Assembly: GCA_029216955.1 (NCBI GenBank)
Contig: JANAVB010033217.1
Location: 2,367,059 to 2,431,058, forward strand
DNA from: Iris pallida
Lineage: Eukaryota; Streptophyta; Magnoliopsida; Asparagales; Iridaceae
DNA: 64,000 nt
Reading direction: 5' to 3'
A model generated the notes under the pieces. That model did not search any database, was not told the DNA's origin, and saw only the letters and a list, made by a program, of their open reading frames with translations. Each line of letters starts with the position of its first letter. The stretch's first letter is position 1. Shown piece by piece: positions 1-11,035 of the stretch. A program made the translations under genes and the position numbers.

Positions 1-1148
1 AGCCTTCCCCGTGCACACGGTTTTTCGTGTCCGATACGACACCAACCGACACAAGACTTGGGGAGTGTCATGACAGACACTGCCCCTTGCTTCGTGTCGA
101 GTTTCAAGTGTCCACGTGTCCTGTGCAGCCTGCACGAGCATGCTGGTAGCAGGGGAGCTACAGTGCTCATGCGCGCGCCACAGATCCGCGCGTGCGCGTG
201 TCCCAAAACGACACGACGCGACACAGGAACCACCCCAGTGTCCCAAAAACGTGTAAGCTACTACAAATCGATGCTTCCTATTCAAACACAATTCAAAAAA
301 CAATACAAAATGCTCACTGAGGCATTTTGTCAAACACCTACGGCTAGGAGCTGAAACGTGTCCAAAACGACACGAAAACTCCGACACCAGGGACGAAACC
401 TGTCCAAACCCTAGGGGGACCCTTAGGGCTTCCTATTGGTGAAGACCACATGAAGTTTCATGGAGAAAAGAGAAAGATACCTCAATGTGAAGTTTCAATG
501 GAAAAAGCCCTTTGTTAGCTCCTCACTTGGTATCTCAAATCCTCCAAACCAAATCCAAACTGAACCAAACATTGATAGCAGCAAGAAAATCATCATCAGA
601 AATCATTGCAACAAATTTGAGGAATTAGGACCTATATTGGAATTTTAATGAATTATTCTAGGTATGAACTCACCTTTTTCTAAACTTGAGCTATTCTTCT
701 AAGGAGGGAGGCTAGCCCTAAAAACTAGGAGGATATTTATAATGGGGAATCCCTATGTGGATATGGTGGCCGGCCATGTGGGTTAGGATAAGGTTGAGTC
801 CAAGTGTAAGGCTTGGGCTAAGTTCACAAGCTAGTTAAGGCTAAACCTAATCAATGTTCTAAAACCATAAGTCATGGCTTATGACTTTCTAAACCTATTG
901 CTAATTTGACTAAACCAAGTCTTAGGCTAGGCTTGACTAGAGTCACTTGACCTTAACCATGGCCCACTAACTAGGGTTAGTTCCTAGGTTGGTCTACATG
1001 AGTCAAAACTGGCCAAAAAATCAAACTAGTCCAAATAAATCCAAAATAATTTCTAAAAAAAGTCCCATAAATTCTAATTAATACTAATAAATTTAAAAAT
1101 ACCCCAAAATGACAAAAATACCCTCACACTAGAAATGTGGTAGTGACA
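1..1148 (-). mobile_element. 3' LTR (partial) of chromovirus element 1
   Basis: This stretch is nearly identical to 9208-10345, the end of the complete LTR at 6179-10345. The main visible difference is a short indel near position 550. It ends in GTAGTGACA, so on the minus strand the LTR opens with TGTCACTACC. A purine-rich tract lies directly next to it, as expected where a 3' LTR meets the internal region. The remaining roughly 3 kb lies left of the window. The first 420 bases are GC-rich and packed with CGTGTC/GACACG hexamers. Short open frames here (for example at 58-354) recur in the other LTR copy and resemble no protein I know. Confidence 0.9.
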
Positions 1149-1168
1149 AATCTACCCTCCTTAAAAGA
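1149..1168 (-). other. Polypurine tract of element 1
   Basis: Read on the minus strand, the bases before the LTR are TTTTAAGGAGGGTAGATT, followed at once by TGTCACTACC. Purine-rich tracts of this form prime plus-strand DNA synthesis in Ty3/gypsy elements. The same arrangement occurs beside two other LTRs here (before 11036 on the plus strand and after 58818 on the minus strand), which fixes the orientation of all three. Confidence 0.85.
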
Positions 1169-1227
1169 ATTTCGTCCTCGAAATTGAAAGGCGAAAAGCA
1201 ACTGATGAGAAGGATAGAAAGTATACC

Positions 1228-1650
1228 TCACGGTCCAAAAAGATAAGGGTACCGCTCGCGCATCTCATCCTCCCGCTCCCAGGTAGACTCTCCTGGAGAA
1301 TGATGCCTCCATGCGACGCGTACCAATGGTATCACCTGGTTCCTCAGAACCTTCTCCCGTCGATCCAGAATCTCCACAGGCTGCTCTGGATAGCTGAGAG
1401 AAGGACCCACCTCAATCTCCGAATGATCGAGCACATGGCTAGGGTCAGCCACATACCGTCTCAACTGTGATACATGAAATACGTTGTGGACCCCCACAAG
1501 TGCAGGCGGCAAGTCTAGCCTGTAAGCCACGTCACCGACTCTCCCGCTGATAACGAAAGGGCCGATGAAGCGCGGGCTAAGCTTTCTGCCTCCACCAAAA
1601 CGTATCGTACCACGAGTCGGAGATATCCTCAAGAAAACCTGGTCTTCGAC
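1228..1650 (-). pseudogene. Element 1 integrase C-terminus with chromodomain
   Basis: This is the last part of the pol polyprotein. In the order of translation it has an SH3-like GPY/F-type module ([10 protein letters not shown]), the linker found in Tekay/Del-type integrases ([13 protein letters not shown]), and a chromodomain-like tail ending in [10 protein letters not shown] and a stop. In chromoviruses this tail guides integration towards marked chromatin. The reading frame is open through the whole segment, but the upstream integrase core is separated from it by 91 bases that look like an intron (1651-1741). An in-frame TAG further upstream (about 2372) means this copy cannot make a full polyprotein without readthrough. 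I assign the family from motif order and length, not from a database search. Confidence 0.85.
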
Positions 1651-1741
1651 CTAATCACAAGCAAGGTCTCAATTAATAAATAACGAACATGATCAAAAAT
1701 CACAAACAACAACCTATATCTAATCCTACTCTAATCTGTAC
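1651..1741 (-). other. Candidate spliceosomal intron in the element 1 integrase
   Basis: The minus-strand sequence runs from GTACAGATTAG to TTGTGATTAG: 91 bases, AT-rich, with stop codons in frame and a possible branch site (ATTAATTGAG) about 30 bases before the acceptor. Removing it joins PLEFE to VEDQVFLRI with no frame change, which restores the conserved start of the integrase C-terminal module. GT and AG sit exactly at the edges of the missing protein motif. A random short insertion is the alternative. Confidence 0.6.
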
Positions 1742-2380
1742 CTCAAACTCCAAGGGCCTCCGGTGGCTATCGGCCCAGTGCCGATGTCTGTCCTGTGCCA
1801 CGCGAAGTCTGTCCCTGATGAGCTTCACCTTCTCGGCCGCATCCACAATCATCTCTGGCCCCAGCAAAGCTCGCTCACCAACATCATCCCAGGATAAGGG
1901 TGTACGGCACCTACGCCCGTACAGAGCCTCGAAAGGTGACATCTCGATGCTGGCCTGGAAACTATTGTTATAGGCAAACTCCACCAAATGAAGATGATCC
2001 TCCCAAGAACCTCCAAAGTCCAGAACGCACGTCCGCAGCATATCCTCAAGGGTCTGAATAGTCCGCTCTGACTGTCCGTCCGTCTGGGGGTGGTATGCAG
2101 TACTAAACTTGAGCTGAGTGCCCAAGCTGGTCTGCAGACTCCTCCAAAAATGGGAAGTAAAACGGCTATCCCGATCTGAGACGATGTTGACCGGAACTCC
2201 GTGGATCCTGACTATCTGCCGCATATACATCTCCGCCAGCCTCTCTGTAGACGTACCCACCTTGAATGATAAGAAGTAGGCCAATTTGGTCAACCTGTCC
2301 ACGATGACCCAAATCGCGTCTTTCCCTCCTGGAGTACGCGGCAATCCTGATACGAAGTCCATCGTGATATGCTCCCATTT
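1742..2380 (-). pseudogene. Element 1 integrase catalytic core
   Basis: This segment encodes the DDE strand-transfer domain of a Ty3/gypsy integrase. The first Asp is in WVIVDRLTK, the second in IVSDRDSRF and the Glu in GQSERTIQTLED, with the usual HPQTDG between them. After the Glu come the conserved FAYNNSFQ and FEALYGRRCRTPL blocks. The segment follows the large gag-to-integrase frame in the same reading frame but is split from it by a TAG at about 2372, where relatives have Trp (TGG). It ends at the GAG next to the putative intron donor. All three acidic residues are present, so loss of function comes from the stop codon and not from damage to the active site. Confidence 0.88.
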
Positions 2381-5300
2381 CTACTCGGGAATGGGCAGCG
2401 GCTGCAGCAATCCACCGGGCCTCTGCCTCTCTGCCTTGACCTGCTGACAGACCAAGCATCTAGCTACGAACTGGGACACCTCTCGCTTCATTCCTGACCA
2501 CCATACGTGCTCCCGCAAATCTCGGTACATCTTGTTGGCACCCGGGTGTATAGAGTACTGGGATCTGTGGGCCTCCTGCATAATCTGCTCTCTGAGCTCC
2601 CCGCTAGGCACACATAGCCTGGCACCGTGCCTCAGGGCACCATCCTCTACAAGTGAAAACTCAAGATCTCCTACACCAATACTGATCTGCTCTCTGATAC
2701 TCTGAAAAGCCACATCCTGAAACTGGGCCGCCTTGATCCTGTCCACCAAATCCGACTGAATCTGCATCCCCCATAGCTGCATCTGCACTTCCGGCACGAT
2801 CACCTCAATCCCAAGGCTCTCCAAGTCGGCAAGCAAATGCCGATCCATGGTCAAACACATGGCTGTCGGATACCTGCTCAAGGCATCGGCAACCACGTTG
2901 GCCTTCCCTGGATGATACTGTAGTGCAATATCGAAGTCCTTCATCAACTCCAACCATCTGCGCTGTCTCATGTTCAACTCCTTCTGAGTGAACACATACT
3001 TAAGGCTCTTGTGATCTGTGAAGATCTCCACCCGCTCACCATACAGATAATGCTTCCACAGCTTCAAAGCAAAAATTACAGCTGCCAGCTCCAGGTCATG
3101 GGTAGGGTAATTCTTCTCATGGGGACGTAACTGCCTGGAAGCATAGGCAATTACCTTCCCATGCTGCTGCAACACACAACCCAGCCCCTTCCCTGAAGCA
3201 TCACTATAAATAGTGAATCCACCTGATCCTGAAGGCAACGTCAGAATCGGAGCTGTCGTAAGCTGCTTCTTCAACTCATCAAAAGCTGCATGACACTCCT
3301 CTGACCAAACATACTCAGCATCCTTCCGGGTCAACCGTGTCAACGGCTCTGTAACCCGGGAGAAATCCTGCACAAATCTCCGGTAATATCCTGCCAGCCC
3401 CAGGAAGCTCCTGATCTCTGCAACTGAAGTCGGCGCTGTCCATGCCTCAACTGCTACAATCTTCTTGGGGTCAACTGAGATACCATCTCCAGTCACAACG
3501 TGCCCCAAGAAGTCCACCCGGTCCAAGAAAAACTCACACTTGGAGAGTTTTCCATAAAGCTGCTCCTTCCTGAGAATCTCCAGCACTATCCTCAAATGCT
3601 CCTCGTGCTCCTCCTCAGTCTTGGAATAGATCAAGATATCATCGATAAACACTACTACAAACTGATACAGATACTGATGGAACACCTTGTTCATAAGGTT
3701 CATAAACACTGCGGGTGCATTGGTTAGCCCAAACGGCATAACCAAAAACTCGAACTGCCCGTACCGCGTCCTGAAAGCGGTCTTGGGAATATCCTCCCCC
3801 TTCACCTTCACCTGGTGATATCCCGACCTCAGATCAATCTTGGAAAATACCCGAGCTCCGCTCAACTGGTCAAACAGATCGTCGATCCGCGGCAGTGGGT
3901 ATCTGTTCTTGATCGTGAGGTTGTTGAGTGCCCTATAGTCAATACACATGCGTACTGACCCATCCTTCTTCGGCACAAACAACACTGGTGCACCCCATGG
4001 TGACGAACTCGAGCGGATGAAGCCCTTGTCCTGTAGCTCATCCACCTGCTTCTTCAGCTCCACCAGCTCGCTGTTGTTCACCCGATAGACATGCTGAGAA
4101 ATGGGCTCCGCTCCTGGAACCAAGTCTATCGAGAACTCTATGTCCCTGTCTGGTGGCAGTCCCGACAACTCCTCCGGGAAGACATCCATATACTCTGCTA
4201 TCAAGGGGTGTGGAATCGTCTGCCCCTCGACCGAGACTCCACAGAAGACTCCGCTGCTCTGCTCTACCTGACGTCTGGAGTACTCGAACTCTGGCTCCCC
4301 CGGCGCTCTGAACAGAACTCTACCCCCTCTACAATCGATGCTGGCGTGATGTCTGCTCAACCAATCCATGCCTAGTACTATATCGTAGTTCGGCAATGGC
4401 ATTACAAGCAGGCTCACCTCCAACTCACGGCCTCCCAAAACTACTCTCCGACCCTTACAAACATCACGCACGAGGATAATGCCACCCCCGGTCGTGATCT
4501 TGTAAGTCCTAGGCAATGATTCAGCTATGATACCATGTCTAATCGCAAAAGATACTGAAATGAAGCTGTGCGATGCACCGGAATCAAACAATGCAAATGC
4601 TGGACTGGAGTCGAGAAGAATCGAACCTGCAATCAGCTCTCCGATGACCTCTGCATCCTCTGCTGCCATGGCGAAAGCTCGCCCCTGCTGGCCTCCTCTG
4701 GCCTGCTGCTGGTGCTGGACGAACCTCTGCTGCTGAGTCGGCAGGGCTGGTCCCCGTTGCTGGCCTGCAGCTGCTCTGGCTCCTCCTCCCTGGGCTGCTC
4801 GTGCTATGCGGCACTCCCTCATCTGGTGATCTGCTGCTCCGCAAAGAAGGCACTTCCCGAGCCTCTTCCTGCACTCATTCCATCCATGCCCTGGCTTCTT
4901 GCAGAAGGCGCAACTGACTGTCTGCCTGGGTGCCTGATGCTGGAACTGCTGATGATGAGCCGGCCTCTGCTGAATCGGCTGCGGCTGAAACTGCCTGGGC
5001 TGCTGGTGCTGAAAATGAGGCCTCTTGGCCTGGCCTCCGCTGCTGCTGCTGCCCCCAGCTGGGTCTCTCCCTCTCTTGAGCCTAAGCTCAAGATCATCCT
5101 CTGCTAGCAGCGCGCCCGTCAAGATCTCCTCAAACGTAGCATCTCTGTTCCCCTTGGTCAGGGACTTGACCTCCTTGACCAGACCCTTCCGAAACCTCTG
5201 GGCCTTCGCCGTCTCGTTCAGACCCTCAACAAACCTACCGAGACGGCCAAACTCTCCCGCATACTCCTCAACTGAGAGGCTCCCCTGGACCAAGCTCTCA

Positions 5301-5503
5301 AACTGGGTCTCCAGGGCTCTGACTGCTGAATCTGGGAAGAACTTTTTCTTGAAGAAGCCCCTGAACTGCTCCCAAGTCTGCCCTGGTACCCCCACCCTGG
5401 GGTCCGACTGATACCAGGTGTGAGCAAGATCTCGCATCCGGCTAGCTGCGGCCTCGATCTGAAGGTCTGTCGGGATCCTGGCCAAGCGGAAGATCTCCTC
5501 CAT
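2381..5503 (-). CDS. Element 1 gag-protease-RT-RNase H-integrase zinc finger
   Basis: This is an open frame of 1040 codons from an internal Met. Residues about 1-150 are the C-terminal half of the gag capsid domain. Two CCHC zinc knuckles lie at 198-211 and 218-231 after a Gln/Pro-rich stretch. The aspartic protease motif FDSGAS starts near 306. The reverse transcriptase spans about 460-680 with FIDD at 619-622. RNase H follows, with acidic residues near 768, 805, 830 and 873. The integrase HHCC zinc finger is at 979-1019. Domain order (RT, RNase H, integrase) and the chromodomain downstream place it with chromoviruses of the Tekay/Del group. The true gag start lies upstream, at about 5937, but three TAG codons and a frameshift intervene. 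The frame ends at a TAG after PLPIPE, so this copy is defective though well preserved. Confidence 0.92.
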   Translation of the reverse strand: MEEIFRLARIPTDLQIEAAASRMRDLAHTWYQSDPRVGVPGQTWEQFRGFFKKKFFPDSAVRALETQFESLVQGSLSVEEYAGEFGRLGRFVEGLNETAKAQRFRKGLVKEVKSLTKGNRDATFEEILTGALLAEDDLELRLKRGRDPAGGSSSSGGQAKRPHFQHQQPRQFQPQPIQQRPAHHQQFQHQAPRQTVSCAFCKKPGHGWNECRKRLGKCLLCGAADHQMRECRIARAAQGGGARAAAGQQRGPALPTQQQRFVQHQQQARGGQQGRAFAMAAEDAEVIGELIAGSILLDSSPAFALFDSGASHSFISVSFAIRHGIIAESLPRTYKITTGGGIILVRDVCKGRRVVLGGRELEVSLLVMPLPNYDIVLGMDWLSRHHASIDCRGGRVLFRAPGEPEFEYSRRQVEQSSGVFCGVSVEGQTIPHPLIAEYMDVFPEELSGLPPDRDIEFSIDLVPGAEPISQHVYRVNNSELVELKKQVDELQDKGFIRSSSSPWGAPVLFVPKKDGSVRMCIDYRALNNLTIKNRYPLPRIDDLFDQLSGARVFSKIDLRSGYHQVKVKGEDIPKTAFRTRYGQFEFLVMPFGLTNAPAVFMNLMNKVFHQYLYQFVVVFIDDILIYSKTEEEHEEHLRIVLEILRKEQLYGKLSKCEFFLDRVDFLGHVVTGDGISVDPKKIVAVEAWTAPTSVAEIRSFLGLAGYYRRFVQDFSRVTEPLTRLTRKDAEYVWSEECHAAFDELKKQLTTAPILTLPSGSGGFTIYSDASGKGLGCVLQQHGKVIAYASRQLRPHEKNYPTHDLELAAVIFALKLWKHYLYGERVEIFTDHKSLKYVFTQKELNMRQRRWLELMKDFDIALQYHPGKANVVADALSRYPTAMCLTMDRHLLADLESLGIEVIVPEVQMQLWGMQIQSDLVDRIKAAQFQDVAFQSIREQISIGVGDLEFSLVEDGALRHGARLCVPSGELREQIMQEAHRSQYSIHPGANKMYRDLREHVWWSGMKREVSQFVARCLVCQQVKAERQRPGGLLQPLPIPE

Positions 5504-5937
5504 ATGCTCGATCCACTCGTCGGCATATAGGATCCCCTATGTCCCCATGAAGTCCCTGGGCTCATCTTCTGAAACTGCTCGATCCCTGGTGTCCTCTGCT
5601 GCTGTACCACGGGTCGAGCTGCGGCTGTCGTGACGGCCAACTCCATACCTCTGTCCTGCCGAGCCTGCTGTCGGTCCATGAACTGCTAAAAATATGCGAA
5701 CATCTGAGCTGCGTCCACATGTCCTGGAGGCGGTGGTGGCTGGAAAGGATCCTCTGGATAGACCGGGTCCTGCCTCCCAGTCGGTGGATGCATATCCCCT
5801 GCTGCGGCTGCCGAAGTCTCAACACGAGCTGAGGTGACAAGAGCTGCAGTCCCCTGGCCTCGCCGTGCTGGCTGAGAGGTAGCAGTGCCCTCTATAGCAT
5901 CTTCATGGACGGCACTCTACGAACGAGTCTCTACCAT
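5504..5937 (-). pseudogene. Element 1 gag N-terminus, broken
   Basis: The likely gag start is the ATG at 5937-5935 (protein start MVETRS). The frame then meets a TAG at codon 7, continues through a Pro-rich stretch, meets a second TAG after MFAYF, and needs one frame shift near 5560 followed by a third TAG just before [14 protein letters not shown]. That last motif is the conserved entry into the gag domain and joins the large frame below 5503. All three stops are TAG, which would fit decay of CAG codons. Short frames called in this stretch are fragments of this one gene in different frames. Confidence 0.7.
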
Positions 5938-6178
5938 CCTGAAGATAGACAAACAAGAGTATCAATTTCTGAGAAAGAAGCGAAATAACAAAGACGGACA
6001 ATTATAATTCAAAGGATCAACAGACAAAAGGATTTAGATGGCAATAAAAGGAATTTTCCTAAAGTGATTGAGTATCTTAAAATTTATATCCTATATCCTA
6101 TAGCAGGCTGCAGCGATACTCTAGTTCGAGTACCACTACACTTCTAGTCTAGACCTGCATGGGCCACCACTAAAAACG
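5938..6178 (-). other. Element 1 leader with primer-binding-site candidate
   Basis: This is untranslated leader between the 5' LTR and gag. On the minus strand, nine bases after the LTR end, comes TGGTGGCCCATGCAGG, which would pair with a tRNA 3' end finishing in CCA. The gag-only element at the right of the window has TGGCGGCCCATGCA at almost the same distance from its LTR. I cannot name the tRNA; it is not the common initiator-Met primer site (TGGTATCAGAGC). Confidence 0.5.
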
Positions 6179-9100
6179 TGTCACGACCCGTACCCTATAG
6201 TAAGGGCACGAGACGTGGGTACGTCCAGCCTACGCCGCAGTGTCGGTGGTAGAACGCTGTCCTAGGTCACAACATCTAGCAGTATATATCTAAACAGTTT
6301 ATACTCCCCGAGTGGGGGTGACATAGCAATAGAAACTCAATCACAACTAAGGAAAATATAGCACGATATGAATAGAACTCAAGGAAATGAAATAGATAAA
6401 ACAGTAGTCTAAGATAATCCCAGCAGTACAAGGTCTCAGATAAAAGAATATATACAAACTGATCTCCAAATAAAGAGTCTAACTAGAACATGTCTCAAGA
6501 CTGCATAAAATAAGATAACCTAACTAGTCTAGTCTAGTCTAGTCTAGGCAGTCGGGGGAAAGTCCTCAGCTACTGCTGGATCCTCCTGGGGGTCCAGCTC
6601 ACAGGTGTCATCAAGGGCTGCCCCGTAATAGGTGTCCATGCAAGCCTCCTCCTCGTCCTCTGTAATATTTTCAACAGGTCCAGTCAGGACAGGAGCGAGC
6701 ACAGTACATTTCAACAATTCATAGCAGGTTAGAAAATATAAACATGCAGTAAAGTAAGATACAAGTACTGAAAGAAATGCGGTATGTAAACAGGAAGAGA
6801 ACTGTAATGTAAATATCTACTATACATAGAGAACTAGCAGTGACTAGTGAGTCAGAGTACAATATGGACATGTAAATGGTATAGGAGATTCTGATAAGAC
6901 ACTAAGGATGAGATTCTGATAAGAAACTACTGGTGTATTATTCACATGCCCAATTCTACTCCCCCGTACCCCAATCAATACACAAGGATCTATACAAGTT
7001 ATGTTATTGCACAAGATATCACATGGGGGCCCATATAGGGTGCACATAATAGTATACATGGGGGCTCCGTGAACATGAGAGTACAAGATTCACAGGAGTG
7101 CACATGTAAAATAGAAGCACATGAGTACATGATGTAAGTGAAACGCACAAGCACAATATACCCGATGCTCCCGAGGGGGATAACATCGCATGTAGAGATC
7201 CATATAGTACCAATCCGTGTGACCAACGTGACAGTACAAGTAAAGTAATCTACTGCAGGTAATAATTCTAAGCAGGATATGAAATGATCAGAGAATGTAC
7301 TCGCCTGTAACTGAGTGTCCGGTATGAAACGTACTGTCCAAGGAGTGGTGTCTGGCTCCTAATCAGAACAGCACAAGTCACAACAAGTCCAGAATATCAA
7401 AATGGAGTCCTACTATGCATTCTATATGATTCTAAGTCAATCTAGGCCAAAGTCAACTCTTGGTCAACTCTGGTCAACCCTAGAAGTCAAACTAGGTCCA
7501 CCAAGTCTAATTCAGTCTAAACTAGGCTAACTAGGTCTAAAACTCTATTCTAGACAACACACACCAATCCTAGGCTATACAACCAGCAAACAACACACAT
7601 TAATTTACCTCACATTAGCTATCTATCAAGAACTTCATGTATACATGAGTAAGGCTTACACCTATACACCTCCAATATATACATAGAGTATATATATATA
7701 ATACAAGCCTATGATAACCATACATCATTGATCTTCACTATCTACAACCCACAACTCATACATGAAACCACATTATACATTATATACACACAACTACATC
7801 TATACTAGAGTGAACATGATATGTATATATATTAACATAGACAGGCATAATAAGAACATGTGTAACAATGTGTGTGTGTGTGTGTAGCTATGTGACAGGA
7901 CACAATAGTGTGTGTTAGAAAACTGTGGGTGTGTGCATCAATGTGTAAGAACAAAATAGTGTACAGGCTATCAAGAGTGCAGGATTTACATTATGACAGT
8001 GAACAAAAAAGAGGGGTGTGTGTAAGTGTGTCTAAATTGCAGGAAAAATCAGGGAAGAATGCTGTGCAGGAATTAGTAATATGGCAGGACAATGTGACAG
8101 TGTGCATATAAATATTCATGAGAACAGTGAAGGATAGGGAAACATTCAAGCCATAAAAGACTTCAAATTAACATCAAGTTCCCCCCTTCCTTACCTCATT
8201 TCCAGGTTAAGCTAAAACTGGAAGTTCAAATCGAAGGAAGAAGGGAACCCAATTCCTTGGTCTTTACATAACCATAACCCAAAACTCAGGACTCATTGCA
8301 AGACTTAAATAGAAGTAAAAATCAATAAAAATGTGTGTGTGTTCAACAAAGTGGTGTTCACAGGAAAATAAGAAAAGGAAGGCAGGAAACAGATGACAGT
8401 GAATGCAACATAGAGCAGTGAAGAATGTAATTATCTGCAGGAAATGGAAACAGGGAAGAAATGTGTAAACTGTACAATGGTGTGCAGGAAATCAGGCTTG
8501 TGTGTGAGGTGAGGGTGAACAGCAGTGTATAGGAATTAATATACAGTAAATCACAGCAGTACAGAGAAGAAAATGTTCAGGAAATAGCAATGTAAGTATG
8601 GGTGGTGTTCAGGAAATAATAGTATGCAGGAAAACAGTTCATGGCTCCAATATATAACCCAACCAATTTCCAGTTTTCAGTTTAACCCAAAACTCAGATT
8701 CTGAGAACAAGTCTCAGTAAGAAGGAAAGGATGGAAAATCAAAATCAGTAACTCAATGGCTCAGTCCCTTAATGACATTCATGTATACTCAACAGTTCAT
8801 AAAGAACATTGCATAGATAACTTAAGTTATTTCATGAACATCAACCCATTTAATAGTCCAACCTTAACAATTAAATACCAAACTAACTATGGTAGCTAAT
8901 GTATATAGGGAGCATATTTAGAGTTTAAACTTAGCATTAACATCAGTCATTAGTATTAATAACTATTGAATAATGTAACTAACTAAAACATAACAGTGAA
9001 CATTTTGAGTATCAGAACATGTGTCAGGATACTCCTCCCACACCATTTTGAATTCAAAATTCACACAAAACTTATTTAAAAACATGCAATCACTCTACAC

Positions 9101-10345
9101 ACACCACATACTATATATTAGGACCTAAAATAACTAATTAATACAGGAGTTAAACCACAGGAAATGAATCTATACTCAGAACCAAAACCCAAACAGTGCA
9201 CGTGCACAGCCTTCCCCGTGCACACGGTTTTTCGTGTCTGATACGACACCAACCGACACAAGACTTGGGGAGTGTCATGACAGACACTGCCCCTTGCTTC
9301 GTGTCGAGTTTCAAGTGTCCACGTGTCCTGTGCAGCCCGTACGAGCATGCTGGTAGCAGGGGAGCTACAGTGCTCGTGCGCGCGCCACAGATCCGCACGT
9401 GCGCGTGTCCCAAAACGACACGACACGACACAGGAACCATCCCAGTGTCCCAAAAACATGTAAGCAACTACAAATCGATGCTTCCTATTCAAACACAATT
9501 CAAAAAACAATACAAAATGCTCACTGAGGCATTTTGTCAAACACCTACGGCTAGGAGCTGAAACGTGTCCAAAACGACACGAAAACTCCGACACCAGGGA
9601 CGAAACCTATCCAAACCCTAGGGGGACCCTTAGGGCTTCCTATTGGTGAAGACCACATGAAGTTTCATGGAGAAAAGAGAAAGATACCTCAATGTGAAGT
9701 TTCAATGGAAAAAGCCCTTTGTTAGCTCCTCACTTGGTATCTCAAATCCTCCAAACCGAACCAAACATTGATAGCAGCAAGAAAATTATCATCAGAAATC
9801 ATTGCAACAAATTTGAGGAATTAGGACCTATATTGGAATTTTAATGAATTATTCTAGGTATGAACTCACCTCTTTCTAAACTTGAGCTATTCTTCTAAGG
9901 AGGGAGGCTAGCCCTAAAAACTAGGAGGATATTTATAATGGGGAATCCCTATGTAGATATGGTGGCCGGCCATGTGGGTTAGGATAAGGTTGAGTCCAAG
10001 TGTAAGGCTTGGGCTAAGTTCACAAGCTAGTTAAGGCTAAACCTAATCAATGTTCTAAAACCATAAGTCATGGCTTATGACTTTCTAAACCTATTGCTAA
10101 TTTGACTAAACCAAGTCTTAGGCTAGGCTTGACTAGAGTCACTTGACCTTAACCATGGCCCACTAACTAGGGTTAGTTCCTAGGTTGGTCTACATGAGTC
10201 AAAACTGGCCAAAAAATCAAACTAGTCCAAATAAATCCAAAATAATTTCTAAAAAAAAATCCCATAAATTCTAATTAATACTAATAAATTTAAAAATACC
10301 CCAAAATGACAAAAATACCCTCACACTAGAAATGTGGTAGTGACA
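6179..10345 (-). mobile_element. 5' LTR of chromovirus element 1 (complete, 4.17 kb)
   Basis: The LTR is bounded by TGTCACGACCC at 6179 and GTAGTGACA at 10345, giving the inverted ends TGTCA/TGACA. Its last 1.1 kb repeats positions 1-1148. Two other copies share its left part: the solo LTR at 23610 and the fragment at 53977. It holds no gene. Notable content includes a short TG microsatellite near 7870, a long AT-rich stretch rich in AGGAA and GTGTGT (7800-8650), and the CGTGTC/GACACG cluster (9200-9600). The base next to it on the right starts ATCTT, which should be the target duplication. Its partner lies outside the window. Confidence 0.92.
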
Positions 10346-10590
10346 ATCTTGTCCGTTCAGAAACAGATCATCGTCGACAGTAACTAGTCCCTCGGTTATG
10401 GGACCAGCACCAGCACCAGCACCAGCACCAGAACCAGCTCCAGTTCACCAACCACAGCAGCTCTCGTTCTCGGGTCCATTGTCGTCTCAGGCCCAGGCCT
10501 TCCAGCAACAGAGGCCTCAGCAGTTCGCCCTGGCCCAGGCCCAGATCCAGAATCGACAGAGAGGTATCTGTGTCCTATTGTCTTGCTTTC
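10346..10590 (+). pseudogene. Element 2 gag fragment (Pro/Gln-rich)
   Basis: On the plus strand this codes for a Pro/Ala repeat, then PLSSQAQAFQQQRPQQF and QAQIQNRQRG. The same block, with changes, sits between the gag zinc knuckle and the protease in element 3 (14215-14350), so this is the end of a gypsy gag. The left part was cut off when element 1 inserted at 10345. The ACCAGC repeat at 10400-10440 is a local codon-repeat expansion. Confidence 0.75.
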
Positions 10591-11035
10591 CGTCGTTGTT
10601 ATACGGGACACGTGTCATGTTTCATGTGTCCTAATTACAACGGTATATCCCGGGCCCGAGCCATATCCTAGATCATTCGAAAAAGGTTATTGGTACCAAC
10701 CTTTTCGTGTGAGGAGAGGCCCGTGTCCTTGTTTGACCAAAGAGAGAGACCTCAAGCACAAGACTATCAGTTTAGTTCATGTGGCTTGAGTTCATCGCTC
10801 CTTGGGAGAGTCAAACATGGGAGTGTGAGGATGACATCCGATCACGTTATCCCTACCTGTTTGACTCGTGAGGTATAATGTCTTCCTTATGCCTTATGCT
10901 TTTCCATCCCTTGCTTGCATGTATGATTGTTTGATTGTTTGCTTAGTGTAGTCTTGTGGATAGTATAGTTAGCTTTTACATCTCTAACTCCTTGATTAAA
11001 TTCCGAGGACGGAATTCTTTTAAGGTGGGTAGAGT
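10591..11035 (+). pseudogene. Element 2 pol tail and polypurine tract
   Basis: After the gag scrap the sequence jumps directly to the extreme end of pol. The plus strand shows a degraded integrase/chromodomain tail ending in the typical WE..DDIRSRYPYLF and stop at about 10877. Protease, RT, RNase H and most of integrase are missing, so a large internal deletion joined gag to the pol tail near 10600-10640. About 150 bases of noncoding sequence follow, then ATTCTTTTAAGGTGGGTAG, the polypurine tract that abuts the LTR at 11036. Confidence 0.75.

Noticed and set aside
4568..5107. 179-codon plus-strand open frame (and others at 4091-4375, 5025-5411).
   Set aside because: Antisense shadows of the element 1 gag-pol frame, with no protein-like features of their own.
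1..10345. Two near-identical 1.1-kb blocks 9.2 kb apart looked like a segmental duplication.
   Set aside because: They are the same end of the two LTRs of element 1, with gag-pol between them and a polypurine tract beside the left copy.
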